DNA of 56,014 nt from Actinomycetota bacterium (GTDB lineage Bacteria; Actinomycetota; Actinomycetes; Streptosporangiales; Streptosporangiaceae): assembly GCA_027314515.1 (NCBI GenBank), contig DAHVAR010000065.1, forward strand, positions 1 through 56,014, written 5' to 3'. Below the pieces are notes generated by a model, which saw only the letters and a program-made list of their open reading frames with translations, was not told the DNA's origin and searched no databases. Positions 16,779-24,690 of the stretch are shown here, piece by piece. Numbering within the stretch: position 1 is the stretch's first letter; each line of letters begins with the position of its first letter. The position numbers were made by a program, and so were the translations under genes.

Positions 16779-17912
16779 GTGACAGCACACGGTCCGGCCG
16801 CCGTCATCGTGCTGGCGGCCGGCGAGGGCACCCGGATGCGCACAGCCACTCCGAAGATGCTCAACGAGGTCTGCGGCCGCCCGATGCTGGGCCACGTGCT
16901 GGCCGCCGCCAGTGACCTGCGGCCGCAGCGGCTGATCCTGGTGGTCAGCGACCTGCGTGGCCAGGTTGCCGGGTACGCGCGCGAGCACTGGCCGGAAGCC
17001 GGCCTGGTCGTGCAGGAACGCCGCGGGTCCTGGGGTACCGGGCACGCGGTGCGTACGGTGGTCGAGTCCGTCGGTGTCATCCATGGCACCGTCATCGTGC
17101 TGTTCTCCGATACCCCGATGCTGCGCGGCACGACCCTCGCGAGCCTTGCCGCCGAGCATGAGGCCGCGGGCGCGGCGGTGACCGTGCTGACGTCACAGGC
17201 GCCGGACCCGACAGGCTACGGCCGGATCATCCGGAACGAGGACGGCCAGGTCAGCGGCATTGTCGAGGAAGCCGACGCGACGGAAGAGCAGCGAGCGCTG
17301 GCCGAGATCAGCTCGGGCATGTTCGCGTTCGACGGTGAGCTGCTCGCCGACGCCGTCAAGCGGGTTCCGCCCGCCAGGGCGACGGGTGAGGAGTACCTGA
17401 CCGAGGTGCCCGCCATCCTGCGCGCCGACGGCCACCTTGTCGGCAGCGCGTTCTGCCCGGACTTCGATGAGATTCAGGGCGTCAATGACCAGGCTCAGCT
17501 CGCCAGGGCACGGCGCGTCCTCAACGAGCGGCTGCTGGCCTGCTGGATGGCGGCAGGCGTGACGATCGTAGACCCGGCGAGTACATGGATCGACGTCGAC
17601 GTGCGGCTCGAGCCGGGCGCGCAGATCTGCCCGGCTACCCAGCTCGAGGGCCGCACCGTCATCGGTGCCGGCGCCACTGTCGGGCCCGGCTGCCTGCTGC
17701 GCGACACGACCGTCGGGGCTGGTGCGAGAGTACTGCAGGCAGTGTGCGAGGAAGCCGTGATCGAACCGGGCGCCCTAGTCGGCCCGTTCGCTCACGTCCG
17801 TGCTGGCTGTCGGGGGCCGGAGGCCAGCAGCCAGCAGGGCAGCGAACGTGGCCCGTCGGCACATTCGCCGTCGGCAGCAAGCGCAGGCACGTGGCAACGC
17901 AAGGAGAGTTAA
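16779..17912 (+). CDS. glmU: GlmU uridyltransferase, C-terminally truncated
   Basis: GlmU normally has two activities: acetylation of glucosamine-1-phosphate and its uridylylation to UDP-GlcNAc for peptidoglycan. Here only 377 residues are encoded instead of about 460-490. The N-terminal pyrophosphorylase domain is complete (VIVLAAGEGTRMR, GTGHAVRT, YGRIIRNEDG, EISSGMFAFD, EEYLTEVPAIL). The left-handed beta-helix starts near 250 (TVIGAGATVGPG) but stops at VGPFAHVRAG (about 343), followed by 34 low-complexity residues. About 110 residues, including the His, Tyr, Asn and Lys of the acetyltransferase site, are missing, and no frame nearby encodes them. GTG start with GAAGGAG upstream. It should retain uridyltransferase activity only; a sequencing or assembly deletion is the alternative. 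Confidence 0.88.
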   Translation: MTAHGPAAVIVLAAGEGTRMRTATPKMLNEVCGRPMLGHVLAAASDLRPQRLILVVSDLRGQVAGYAREHWPEAGLVVQERRGSWGTGHAVRTVVESVGVIHGTVIVLFSDTPMLRGTTLASLAAEHEAAGAAVTVLTSQAPDPTGYGRIIRNEDGQVSGIVEEADATEEQRALAEISSGMFAFDGELLADAVKRVPPARATGEEYLTEVPAILRADGHLVGSAFCPDFDEIQGVNDQAQLARARRVLNERLLACWMAAGVTIVDPASTWIDVDVRLEPGAQICPATQLEGRTVIGAGATVGPGCLLRDTTVGAGARVLQAVCEEAVIEPGALVGPFAHVRAGCRGPEASSQQGSERGPSAHSPSAASAGTWQRKES

Positions 17913-17917
17913 CGCAA

Positions 17918-18895
17918 GTGAGCGGCAGGACAGCCACCCCCGAGCGGAAGATGATGCTCTTCTCCGGTCGCGGCTACCCCGAACTCGGCCTGGAGATCGC
18001 CGGATGCCTCGGCATCGAACCAACGCCGACAACGGCATACGACTTCGCCAACGGCGAGATCTTCGTCCGCTTCCTTGAGTCGGTCCGTGGCAGCGACGCG
18101 TTCGTGCTGCAGAGCCACACGGCGCCTATCAACCAGTGGATCATGGAGCATCTGATCATGGTGGACGCGCTCAAGCGCGCGTCCGCGAAGCGGATCACCG
18201 TGGTCGCCCCGTTCTTCGGCTACGCCCGCCAGGACAAGAAGAGCCGAGGCCGGGAGCCGATCTCGGCCCGGCTGATGGCCGACCTGTTCCAGGCTGCGGG
18301 CGCCGACCGGCTGATGGCCGTCGACCTGCATACCGCGCAGATCCAGGGCTTCTTCGACGGACCAGTCGACCATCTGTTCGCGCTGCCGATCCTGGCGTCC
18401 TACCTGGAGGACAAGCTGGACGTGTCGCAGGTGACCGTGGTCGCGCCGGACGCGGGCCGGGTCCGGGTGTGCGAGCGGTGGACCGACCGGCTCGGCTGCC
18501 CGCTGGCGATCATCCACAAGCGCCGCGACCCGGAGGTGGCCAACCAGGCGCGAGTGCTGGAAGTGGTCGGTCAGGTAGCCGGGCGGACCTGCATCGTGGT
18601 CGACGACATGATCGACACCGGCCACACGGTCGTGAAGGCCGCGGACACGCTGTTCGAGCAGGGCGCGACGCAGGTGATCGTGACCGCGACGCACGGCGTG
18701 CTCTCCGGCAACGCCGTCGACATGCTCAAGAACTCACGGGTCAGCGAGGTGATCGTGACGAACACGCTGCCGATCCTGAACGAGAAGCGATTCGACAAGC
18801 TGACTGTGCTGTCCATCGCCCCGCTGATCGCCAGGGCCATCAACGAGGTGTTCAGCGACGGCTCGGTGACCAGCCTGTTCGACGGCCAGAGCTAG
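17918..18895 (+). CDS. prs: Ribose-phosphate pyrophosphokinase (PRPP synthetase)
   Basis: Makes PRPP from ribose-5-phosphate and ATP for nucleotides, His and Trp. 325 residues, the usual length. Seen: MMLFSGRGYPELGLEIA, NGEIFVRFLESVRG, FGYARQDKKSRGREPI (ATP loop), VDLHTAQIQGFFDGPVDH near 136-153, and PRPP loop VVDDMIDTGHTV near 227-238. GTG 17918 is chosen: the conserved protein begins a few residues later and AAGGAG lies 11 bases upstream, a slightly long spacing. Begins five bases after the truncated glmU, as in the usual glmU-prs operon. Confidence 0.96.
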   Translation: MSGRTATPERKMMLFSGRGYPELGLEIAGCLGIEPTPTTAYDFANGEIFVRFLESVRGSDAFVLQSHTAPINQWIMEHLIMVDALKRASAKRITVVAPFFGYARQDKKSRGREPISARLMADLFQAAGADRLMAVDLHTAQIQGFFDGPVDHLFALPILASYLEDKLDVSQVTVVAPDAGRVRVCERWTDRLGCPLAIIHKRRDPEVANQARVLEVVGQVAGRTCIVVDDMIDTGHTVVKAADTLFEQGATQVIVTATHGVLSGNAVDMLKNSRVSEVIVTNTLPILNEKRFDKLTVLSIAPLIARAINEVFSDGSVTSLFDGQS

Positions 18896-18908
18896 CCGTC
18901 GCTGTCAT

Positions 18909-18969
18909 GATCCGGGCGACTTATGCATAGCTAGGCCGCATAACTTAGGCCGCATAACTCGCCCGGATC
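18909..18969 (+). terminator. Terminator hairpin after prs
   Basis: GATCCGGGCGACTTATGC (18909-18926) pairs with GCATAACTCGCCCGGATC (18952-18969), 17 of 18 positions. The 25-base loop contains a short direct repeat of AGGCCGCATAACT. Lies 13 bases past the prs stop. Confidence 0.7.
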
Positions 18970-19033
18970 GTGGGATGGCTCCGGCAGGCGGTAGACTTCC
19001 GGGGAATTTCCTGTCATCACGAGGAGTGGCACC

Positions 19034-19696
19034 GTGCCCGAGGTACGTATCGACGCCAAGTCGCGGACGGAGTTCGGCAAGGGGCCAGCCCGCCGGGCCA
19101 GGGCGGCCGGCCGGGTACCCGCCGTGCTCTACGGGCACAGCCTAGAGCCGCGGCACCTTACCCTGCCCGGTCACGAGGTGCTGCTCGCACTGCGCACCCC
19201 CAACGTCCTGATCAGGCTTGAGGGACTGCCGGGCGGAGTTCAGCTGGCATTGCCCAAGGCCGTGCAGCGGGATCCGATCCAGGGTTACGTCGAGCACGTC
19301 GACTTGCTCGTGGTCCGCCGCGGCGAGAAGGTCACAGTCGACATTCCGGTAACGCTGATTGGCGACATCGCGCCGGACGGCCTGCTCGACCAGCAGCTGG
19401 TGCAGATCTCAGTCGAGGCCGAGGCTACTAACATCCCGCGCGGCATCGAGGTCAATGTCGAGGGCATGGCCGTTGGCGCCGCCGTGCATGCCGGTGACCT
19501 GAAGCTGCCGGCCGGCGTGACGCTGGCTGTCGAGCCTGACATCTTGGTGCTGCACGTTCTCGCGTCCCCGACGGCCGCGCAGATCGAGGCCGAGATTGGC
19601 GAAGGCGAGGCGCCTGCTGCCGCGCCGGCTGCGGTGCCGGCTGCGGTGCCGGCCGCCGAGCGTGGTGCGGAGTCCCGTACGGAGGAATCCGGCTGA
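19034..19696 (+). CDS. rplY: 50S ribosomal protein L25 / general stress protein Ctc
   Basis: 5S rRNA-binding ribosomal protein of the long Ctc/TL5 type, 220 residues. The L25 domain occupies about 1-95 (RTEFGKGPARRARAAGRVPAVLYG, QRDPIQGYVEHVDLL), followed by the TL5 C-terminal beta domain (VDIPVTLIG, VEVNVEGMAVG-like, LHVLASPTAAQIEAE). The C-terminal tail is a Pro/Ala repeat (PAAVPAAVPAA) of unknown purpose. GTG start with GAGGAG upstream. Follows prs, as in mycobacteria, before pth. Confidence 0.94.
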   Translation: MPEVRIDAKSRTEFGKGPARRARAAGRVPAVLYGHSLEPRHLTLPGHEVLLALRTPNVLIRLEGLPGGVQLALPKAVQRDPIQGYVEHVDLLVVRRGEKVTVDIPVTLIGDIAPDGLLDQQLVQISVEAEATNIPRGIEVNVEGMAVGAAVHAGDLKLPAGVTLAVEPDILVLHVLASPTAAQIEAEIGEGEAPAAAPAAVPAAVPAAERGAESRTEESG

Positions 19697-19817
19697 CAGC
19701 CGGCGCTCCAGCGCCCGCTGGCACTGGGGCGCCTGCCGGCACGGTGTTCGCCGGCACGGGGCGCTGCGGGCGCTGGCCTGCCGGGCGCAACACAACCGGC
19801 AGCAGGGGACGACGACG

Positions 19818-20387
19818 ATGGCTGATGACCGCTGGCTGATTGCCGGATTGGGTAACCCTGGCCCCGGCTATGCCGGCAACCGGCACAATGTCGGCTTCAT
19901 GTGCGCGGATGAGATCGCCGCCCGGATCGGATCCGTTTTCCGGCGGGACTCCTCGCGAGCGCAGACGGCGACCGGCCGGCTCGCCGGCGTCCCGGTGGTG
20001 CTGGCCAAGCCACAGCGCTTCATGAACGCATCCGGCGGCCCGGTGGCGGCGCTGCGGGCTTTCTTCAAGCTGCCGGCCGAGCGCGTGCTGGTCGTGCACG
20101 ACGAACTCGACCTGCCGTACGGATCTATCCGGCTGAAGCTCGGTGGTGGCGACAACGGGCATAACGGGCTGCGGTCGGTGACTGCCGCGCTCGGCAGCCG
20201 GGACTATCACCGGCTCCGGATCGGCATCGGCAGGCCGCCTGGCCGGATGGATCCAGCCGACTTCGTGCTGCGGAACTTCTCGCCGGCCGAGCGCGAGGCC
20301 CTGCCGGAGATCATCGGCCGGTCGGCCGACGCCGCCGAGGTGCTGCTCACCGAGGGACTCTCGGCGGCGCAGAACAAGTTCCACTAG
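19818..20387 (+). CDS. pth: Peptidyl-tRNA hydrolase
   Basis: Releases tRNA from peptidyl-tRNA that drops off ribosomes. 189 residues. N-terminal GLGNPGPGYAGNRHNVGF includes the catalytic histidine; VHDELDLPYG carries the catalytic aspartate; GGDNGHNGLRS and RIGIGRPPGRMDPADFVL complete the family pattern. ATG 19818 with AGGGGA upstream is chosen; about 120 bases separate it from rplY, which hold GC-rich hairpins but no gene. Confidence 0.96.
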   Translation: MADDRWLIAGLGNPGPGYAGNRHNVGFMCADEIAARIGSVFRRDSSRAQTATGRLAGVPVVLAKPQRFMNASGGPVAALRAFFKLPAERVLVVHDELDLPYGSIRLKLGGGDNGHNGLRSVTAALGSRDYHRLRIGIGRPPGRMDPADFVLRNFSPAEREALPEIIGRSADAAEVLLTEGLSAAQNKFH

Positions 20388-20418
20388 CGGCTCGATGGCA
20401 TCCGGCCGCGAGCACGCA

Positions 20419-20433
20419 CAGCCCGCCGGGCTG
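20419..20433 (+). terminator. Small hairpin after pth
   Basis: CAGCCC-GCC-GGGCTG forms a six-pair hairpin 32 bases after the pth stop. Compact and GC-rich, but without a U-run, so a weak candidate. Confidence 0.3.
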
Positions 20434-20561
20434 CGGCGTCAACGGCACTGCGATCGGGCCGGGCCCCGGGCTGGCTTGGCTGTCCCTGGCGATGCCGCCG
20501 GGCGAAGGCCGTAGGCTGGCGTCCGGCCGGTGGGCCCGCTTGCTGACCCTGTGGAGCATCC

Positions 20562-21431
20562 TTGACGATTCCTGACGACCAGGCAGCCGCTTCTGACGGC
20601 CAGGCAGCCGCTTCTGACGGCCAGCTAGCCGCCATGCTGGCGCAAGAGGCGGGCCGTCGGCTCATGGCGCTGCGCGCCCAGGGTGGCGATGCCAGGTCGC
20701 TCCGTGACGCCGGTGACCGGTCGTCGCACGAGTTCCTGGCCGGCGAGCTAGCGAGGCTCAGGCCCGGCGACGCCGTGCTGTCCGAAGAGGGTGCTGACGA
20801 TCTGGCCCGGCTGTCGGCCAGCCGGGTATGGATCATCGATCCGCTCGACGGCACCAGGGAGTACGGCGAGCCGGGACGCACCGATTGGGCAGTGCATGTC
20901 GCGCTCTGGGCGGACGGGGACCTCGCGGCCGGCGCCGTCGCCCTACCCGCGCAGGGCACAGTGCTGAGTACCGCGAACCCGCCGGCCCGGCAGCAGGCTG
21001 GCCCGGCAGCAGGTGCCTTTGACCCGGCCAGCGGCGGGGCCGGGACGCCGCTGCGATTGCTAGTCAGCCGGTCGCGGCCGCCAGAGTTCGTCACTGACCT
21101 GGCTGAGAATCTGGACGCGATGCTGGTACCGATGGGATCGGCTGGGGCGAAAGCGGCCGCGGTGATCGACGGCCAGGCCGACGCTTACCTGCATAGCGGC
21201 GGCCAGTACGAGTGGGACTCAGCGGCGCCCGTCGCCGTAGCCAGGGCCGCCGGCCTGCACGCGTCCCGCATCGACGGTTCGAGTCTTCGGTATAACCAGG
21301 CAAATCCGTCCGTGCCTGATATTCTGATCTGTCCGATCGGACTTGCGGCAAAGCTGCTGCAGGCGATCAGCCGCTCGCTGCCCGCCTCGGCAGCCGGCCT
21401 GACCAAGCCCGGCGGAACCGTCGCCCAGTGA
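20562..21431 (+). CDS. cysQ: 3'(2'),5'-bisphosphate nucleotidase (CysQ)
   Basis: Inositol-monophosphatase-fold enzyme that hydrolyses PAP, the by-product of sulfate activation. 289 residues. The metal site reads SEEGADD near 79-85 and WIIDPLDGTREYG near 90-102, and the second aspartate is in QYEWDSAAPVAVARAAG. TTG 20562 is used, with GGAG at 20553-20556; the ATG at about 20634 would skip a repeat-built N-terminus and is an alternative. A TAGGCT -10-like element lies at about 20512. Directly upstream of cysD and cysN, consistent with a sulfate assimilation operon. Confidence 0.88.
   Translation: MTIPDDQAAASDGQAAASDGQLAAMLAQEAGRRLMALRAQGGDARSLRDAGDRSSHEFLAGELARLRPGDAVLSEEGADDLARLSASRVWIIDPLDGTREYGEPGRTDWAVHVALWADGDLAAGAVALPAQGTVLSTANPPARQQAGPAAGAFDPASGGAGTPLRLLVSRSRPPEFVTDLAENLDAMLVPMGSAGAKAAAVIDGQADAYLHSGGQYEWDSAAPVAVARAAGLHASRIDGSSLRYNQANPSVPDILICPIGLAAKLLQAISRSLPASAAGLTKPGGTVAQ
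20574..20633 (+). repeat. 21-nt in-frame repeat at the cysQ 5' end
   Basis: Almost three units of 21 bases encode DDQAAAS, DGQAAAS and DGQLAA. The second unit is nearly identical to the first. Non-conserved N-terminal extension. Confidence 0.85.
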
Positions 21432-21446
21432 CCCGGAGTCGTCCTT

Positions 21447-22367
21447 ATGCCGCCAGCTCGCACTGACTACTTGTTGTCTCAACTCGACGTGCTCGAAGCT
21501 GAGTCGATTCACGTGATGCGCGAGGTGGCCGCCGAGTTCGAGCGGCCGGTGCTGCTGTTCTCTGGCGGCAAGGACTCTATCGTGATGCTCGCGCTGGCCG
21601 AGCGCGCGTTCTGGCCCGCCCGGATCCCGTTCCCGGTGATGCACGTGGACACCGGTCACAACTTCGCCGAGGTGCTCAGATACCGGGATCGCAGGGCCGC
21701 CGAGGCAGGTGCCCGCCTCATAGTCGCGTCGGTGCAGGAGTCCATCGACGCAGGCAAGGTGGTGGAGGAGACCGGCAGGTGGGCTAGCAGGAACCGGTTG
21801 CAGACCACAACTTTGCTGGACGCAATCGCGGATAACAGGTTCGACGCAGTCTTCGGCGGTGCCCGCCGGGACGAGGAAAAGGCACGTGCAAAGGAACGGG
21901 TCTTTTCCTTCCGCGACGAATTCGGCCAATGGGATCCGAAGAATCAGCGGCCCGAGCTCTGGAACGTCTACAACACCCGGATCCGGCGCGGCGAGCATAT
22001 CCGGGTGTTCCCGCTGTCGAACTGGACAGAGCTCGACATCTGGCACTACATCGCAAGAGAGCAGCTGGAGATCCCGTCCATCTACTTCGCGCACACCAGG
22101 ACCGTCTTCGAGCGCGGCGGCATCCTGCTCGCCGACAGCGAATTCGTCACCAGGTCCGAAGACGAGCCGCTCTTCGATGCGCGCGTCAGGTACCGCACGG
22201 TCGGCGACATGACGTGCACGGGCGCCGTCGAGTCAGCGGCATCGACCATTGCCGAGGTGATCGCCGAGATCGCCGCCACCCGGATCACCGAGCGGGGCCA
22301 GACGCGGGCCGACGACCGGGCCAGCGAGGCGGCGATGGAGGACCGCAAGCGGGAAGGCTACTTCTGA
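21447..22367 (+). CDS. cysD: Sulfate adenylyltransferase subunit 2
   Basis: ATP-PPi-dependent subunit that forms adenosine 5'-phosphosulfate from sulfate. 306 residues. The PP-loop SGGKDSIVML is near 35-44, MHVDTGHNFAEV follows, then GGARRDEEKARAKERVFSFRD and LDIWHYIAREQLEIPSIYFAHTR, all typical of CysD. C-terminal GYF ending is characteristic. Its stop overlaps the cysN ATG by one base (TGATG), so the subunits are translationally coupled. Confidence 0.97.
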   Translation: MPPARTDYLLSQLDVLEAESIHVMREVAAEFERPVLLFSGGKDSIVMLALAERAFWPARIPFPVMHVDTGHNFAEVLRYRDRRAAEAGARLIVASVQESIDAGKVVEETGRWASRNRLQTTTLLDAIADNRFDAVFGGARRDEEKARAKERVFSFRDEFGQWDPKNQRPELWNVYNTRIRRGEHIRVFPLSNWTELDIWHYIAREQLEIPSIYFAHTRTVFERGGILLADSEFVTRSEDEPLFDARVRYRTVGDMTCTGAVESAASTIAEVIAEIAATRITERGQTRADDRASEAAMEDRKREGYF

Positions 22368-23677
22368 TGACGATGCTGCTGACTCCGTTCGGCCAGCCGG
22401 CTGAGGAGCCCCGGCACATGGATATCTTGCGGCTGGCCACGGCCGGCTCGGTCGACGACGGCAAGAGCACCCTGATCGGGCGGCTGCTATTCGACTCGAA
22501 GGCCATCTTCGAAGACCAGCTGGCCGCCGTGGAGCGCACCAGCAGGGAGCGCGGCGAGGACTATACCAACCTCGCGCTGCTGACCGACGGGCTGCGGGCC
22601 GAACGCGAGCAGGGCATCACGATCGACGTCGCCTACCGCTACTTCGCGACCCCGCGGCGGAAGTTCATCATCGCCGACACGCCCGGCCACATCCAGTACA
22701 CCCGGAACATGGTGACTGGCGCTTCCACCGCGGATCTGGCGATTGTCCTGGTCGATGCGCGCAACGGGCTCACTGAGCAGAGCCGCAGGCATGCGTTCCT
22801 GGCCACCTTGCTGCGGGTACCGCACCTGGTGCTGGCGGTTAACAAGATGGACCTGGTCGATTACAGCGCCGAGGTCTTCGAGCAGATCGTCGAGGAATTC
22901 ACCGCGTTCGCAGCCAAGCTGGATATCGGCGACCTGACCTTCATCCCGATCTCGGCCCTGCACGGGGACAACGTCGTCCAGCGGTCGGGCAACATGCCGT
23001 GGTACGGCGGCCCGTCGCTGCTGCACCACCTGGAACACCTGCACATCGCCTCCGACCGCAACCTCATCGACGTCAGGTTCCCGGTGCAGTACGTCATCAG
23101 GCCGCACCAGGCCACCGACCCGCAGTTGCACGACTACCGCGGCTACGCGGGCCAGGTAGCGGGCGGAGTGCTCAAGCCGGGAGACGAGGTGCTGCACTTG
23201 CCGTCCGGGCTCACCACCACGATCAGCCAGATTGACACCGCGAACGGCCCGGTACCGGAGGCATTCGCGCCGATGTCGGTGACGCTGTTGCTCGCCGACG
23301 ACCTCGACGTATCCCGCGGCGACATGTTCTGCAGGCCGCACAACCGCCCGGACTCGACGCAGGACATCGAGGCGATGGTCTGCTGGATGACCGACGCCAG
23401 GGTGCTCGCCACCGGCAATCGCCTGCTGGTCAAGCACACCACCCGCACCGTCAAGGGGATCGTGCGAGACCTGCAGTACCGCCTGGATGTCAACACCCTG
23501 CACCGGGACGAGTCGGCATCGCAGCTTGCCTTGAACGAGATCGGCCGGGTCACGCTGCGCGTGACGCAGCCGTTGTTCTGCGATCCGTACTCGCGGAACC
23601 GGCTGACTGGCGGCCTGATCCTGATCGATGAGGCGACCGGCGCGACCGTCGGCGCCGCGATGGTCACCGACAATTAA
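22367..23677 (+). CDS. cysN: Sulfate adenylyltransferase subunit 1 (GTPase)
   Basis: GTPase subunit that drives APS formation by CysD. 436 residues, an EF-Tu-like protein: G1 GSVDDGKST near 25-33, switch region GITIDVAYRYF, G3 DTPGH, G4 NKMD, then beta-barrel domains ending with the usual RNRLTGGLILIDE. There is no C-terminal APS kinase (CysC) domain and no cysC in the window, so APS is either reduced directly or phosphorylated by an enzyme encoded elsewhere. ATG 22367 overlaps cysD. Confidence 0.96.
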   Translation: MTMLLTPFGQPAEEPRHMDILRLATAGSVDDGKSTLIGRLLFDSKAIFEDQLAAVERTSRERGEDYTNLALLTDGLRAEREQGITIDVAYRYFATPRRKFIIADTPGHIQYTRNMVTGASTADLAIVLVDARNGLTEQSRRHAFLATLLRVPHLVLAVNKMDLVDYSAEVFEQIVEEFTAFAAKLDIGDLTFIPISALHGDNVVQRSGNMPWYGGPSLLHHLEHLHIASDRNLIDVRFPVQYVIRPHQATDPQLHDYRGYAGQVAGGVLKPGDEVLHLPSGLTTTISQIDTANGPVPEAFAPMSVTLLLADDLDVSRGDMFCRPHNRPDSTQDIEAMVCWMTDARVLATGNRLLVKHTTRTVKGIVRDLQYRLDVNTLHRDESASQLALNEIGRVTLRVTQPLFCDPYSRNRLTGGLILIDEATGATVGAAMVTDN

Positions 23678-23860
23678 CCCGGTCAGTTGCCCGGGCCAGC
23701 CGGCCATTCCCTGGCTGGTCGCCAATCACGGCGCCGCCATTGCGGGAAAATGGCGTGCGGTGTCCGGCCGCCCGCGGGCTGAGCCGGGCTCGGGTCTGAC
23801 GCTGGCGGCCCGGGGGCTCGGTGAGCGCCCGGCCGTCGCGGCGTATGCCAGGCTTGAGAC

Positions 23861-24559
23861 ATGACCCGCGCTCAGCTCGACAAGAGGCCCGCCGACGTCT
23901 CGGTGATGTTCGACAACGTCGCCGACCGCTACGACCTGCTCAATGATGCCCTGTCGCTGGGCATGGACCGGTTCTGGCGGCGGGTCGTGGCGCGAGCTGT
24001 CGGAGCCGGCTCCGGCCAGCTCGTGCTAGATCTGGCAGCGGGCACGGGCACCTCGGCTCGCGCGTTTACCGCCGCTGGCGCACGGTGCGTTGCCTGTGAC
24101 TTCTCCCTCGGGATGCTCGCGGTGGGCGCGCGTAAGCCCGCCAGCGGGCTTCGCTTCGTAGCGGGCGACGCGCTGGCACTGCCATTCGGCGACGAGATCT
24201 TCGACGTGGTCACGATCTCCTTCGGGCTGCGTAACGTGGCCGACACGGGCCAGGCGCTGACGGAGCTGCTGCGGGTGACCAGGCGCGGCGGGCGGCTGGT
24301 GGTCTGTGAGTTCAGTCACCTGCCCGTGCGCAAGCTCAACGCGATGTACGAGCGGTACCTGAGCACGGCGCTGCCTGCCGTCGCCAGGCGGCTGTCCGGC
24401 AACGCGCCGGCCTACGACTACCTGGCCGAGTCGATCAAGGCCTGGCCAGCGCAACACGAACTCGCTGGCAAGATCGCCGAGGCCGGCTGGTCCGGTGTGA
24501 GCTGGCGAAACCTTACGCTCGGAGTGGTCGCGCTGCACGAGGCGCGGCGCCCTGGGTAG
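23861..24559 (+). CDS. menG: Demethylmenaquinone methyltransferase
   Basis: SAM-dependent methyltransferase for the last methylation in menaquinone synthesis (MenG/UbiE family), membrane associated. 232 residues. Motifs: [20 protein letters not shown] (11-30), [29 protein letters not shown] and [21 protein letters not shown]. The position just upstream of menJ and the nuo operon fits a quinone supply role. About 180 bases of non-coding DNA precede it, with a short hairpin (CCAGCC/GGCTGG, 23696-23718) that may end the cys operon. Confidence 0.94.
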   Translation: MTRAQLDKRPADVSVMFDNVADRYDLLNDALSLGMDRFWRRVVARAVGAGSGQLVLDLAAGTGTSARAFTAAGARCVACDFSLGMLAVGARKPASGLRFVAGDALALPFGDEIFDVVTISFGLRNVADTGQALTELLRVTRRGGRLVVCEFSHLPVRKLNAMYERYLSTALPAVARRLSGNAPAYDYLAESIKAWPAQHELAGKIAEAGWSGVSWRNLTLGVVALHEARRPG

Positions 24560-24652
24560 ACAGCGGCCTGCCCGCCGGAGGGGGCTGTGGTGATGGGTGG
24601 GGCGGGCGGACTGGCCGCATCGAGCCAGGACTAGACTGCGAGGCGGAAAGCT

Positions 24653-24672
24653 CTTGTGAAGAGGTTCACAAG
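24653..24672. promoter_or_regulatory. Rex operator before menJ-nuo
   Basis: CTTGTGAA-GAGG-TTCACAAG is a perfect inverted repeat with a 4-base spacer and matches the Streptomyces Rex consensus TTGTGAA-N4-TTCACAA. It lies just downstream of a -10-like TAGACT (24632-24637) and 18 bases before the menJ start, where a repressor would block initiation. Rex releases DNA when NADH is high, so menJ and probably nuoA-N would be induced under over-reduced conditions. Confidence 0.85.
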
Positions 24673-24690
24673 ACAGATCAGGACGGGTCC

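Noticed and set aside
17585-17917. Upstream extension of the prs reading frame
   Set aside because: It overlaps glmU, is Arg-rich and unconserved; the family start fits GTG 17918.
22367-23677. Search for a fused CysC (APS kinase) domain in cysN
   Set aside because: The protein ends right after the third EF-Tu-like domain; no kinase Walker motif follows.
24653-24672. Considered as a terminator of menG
   Set aside because: The exact Rex consensus and the location just before a start codon fit an operator far better.
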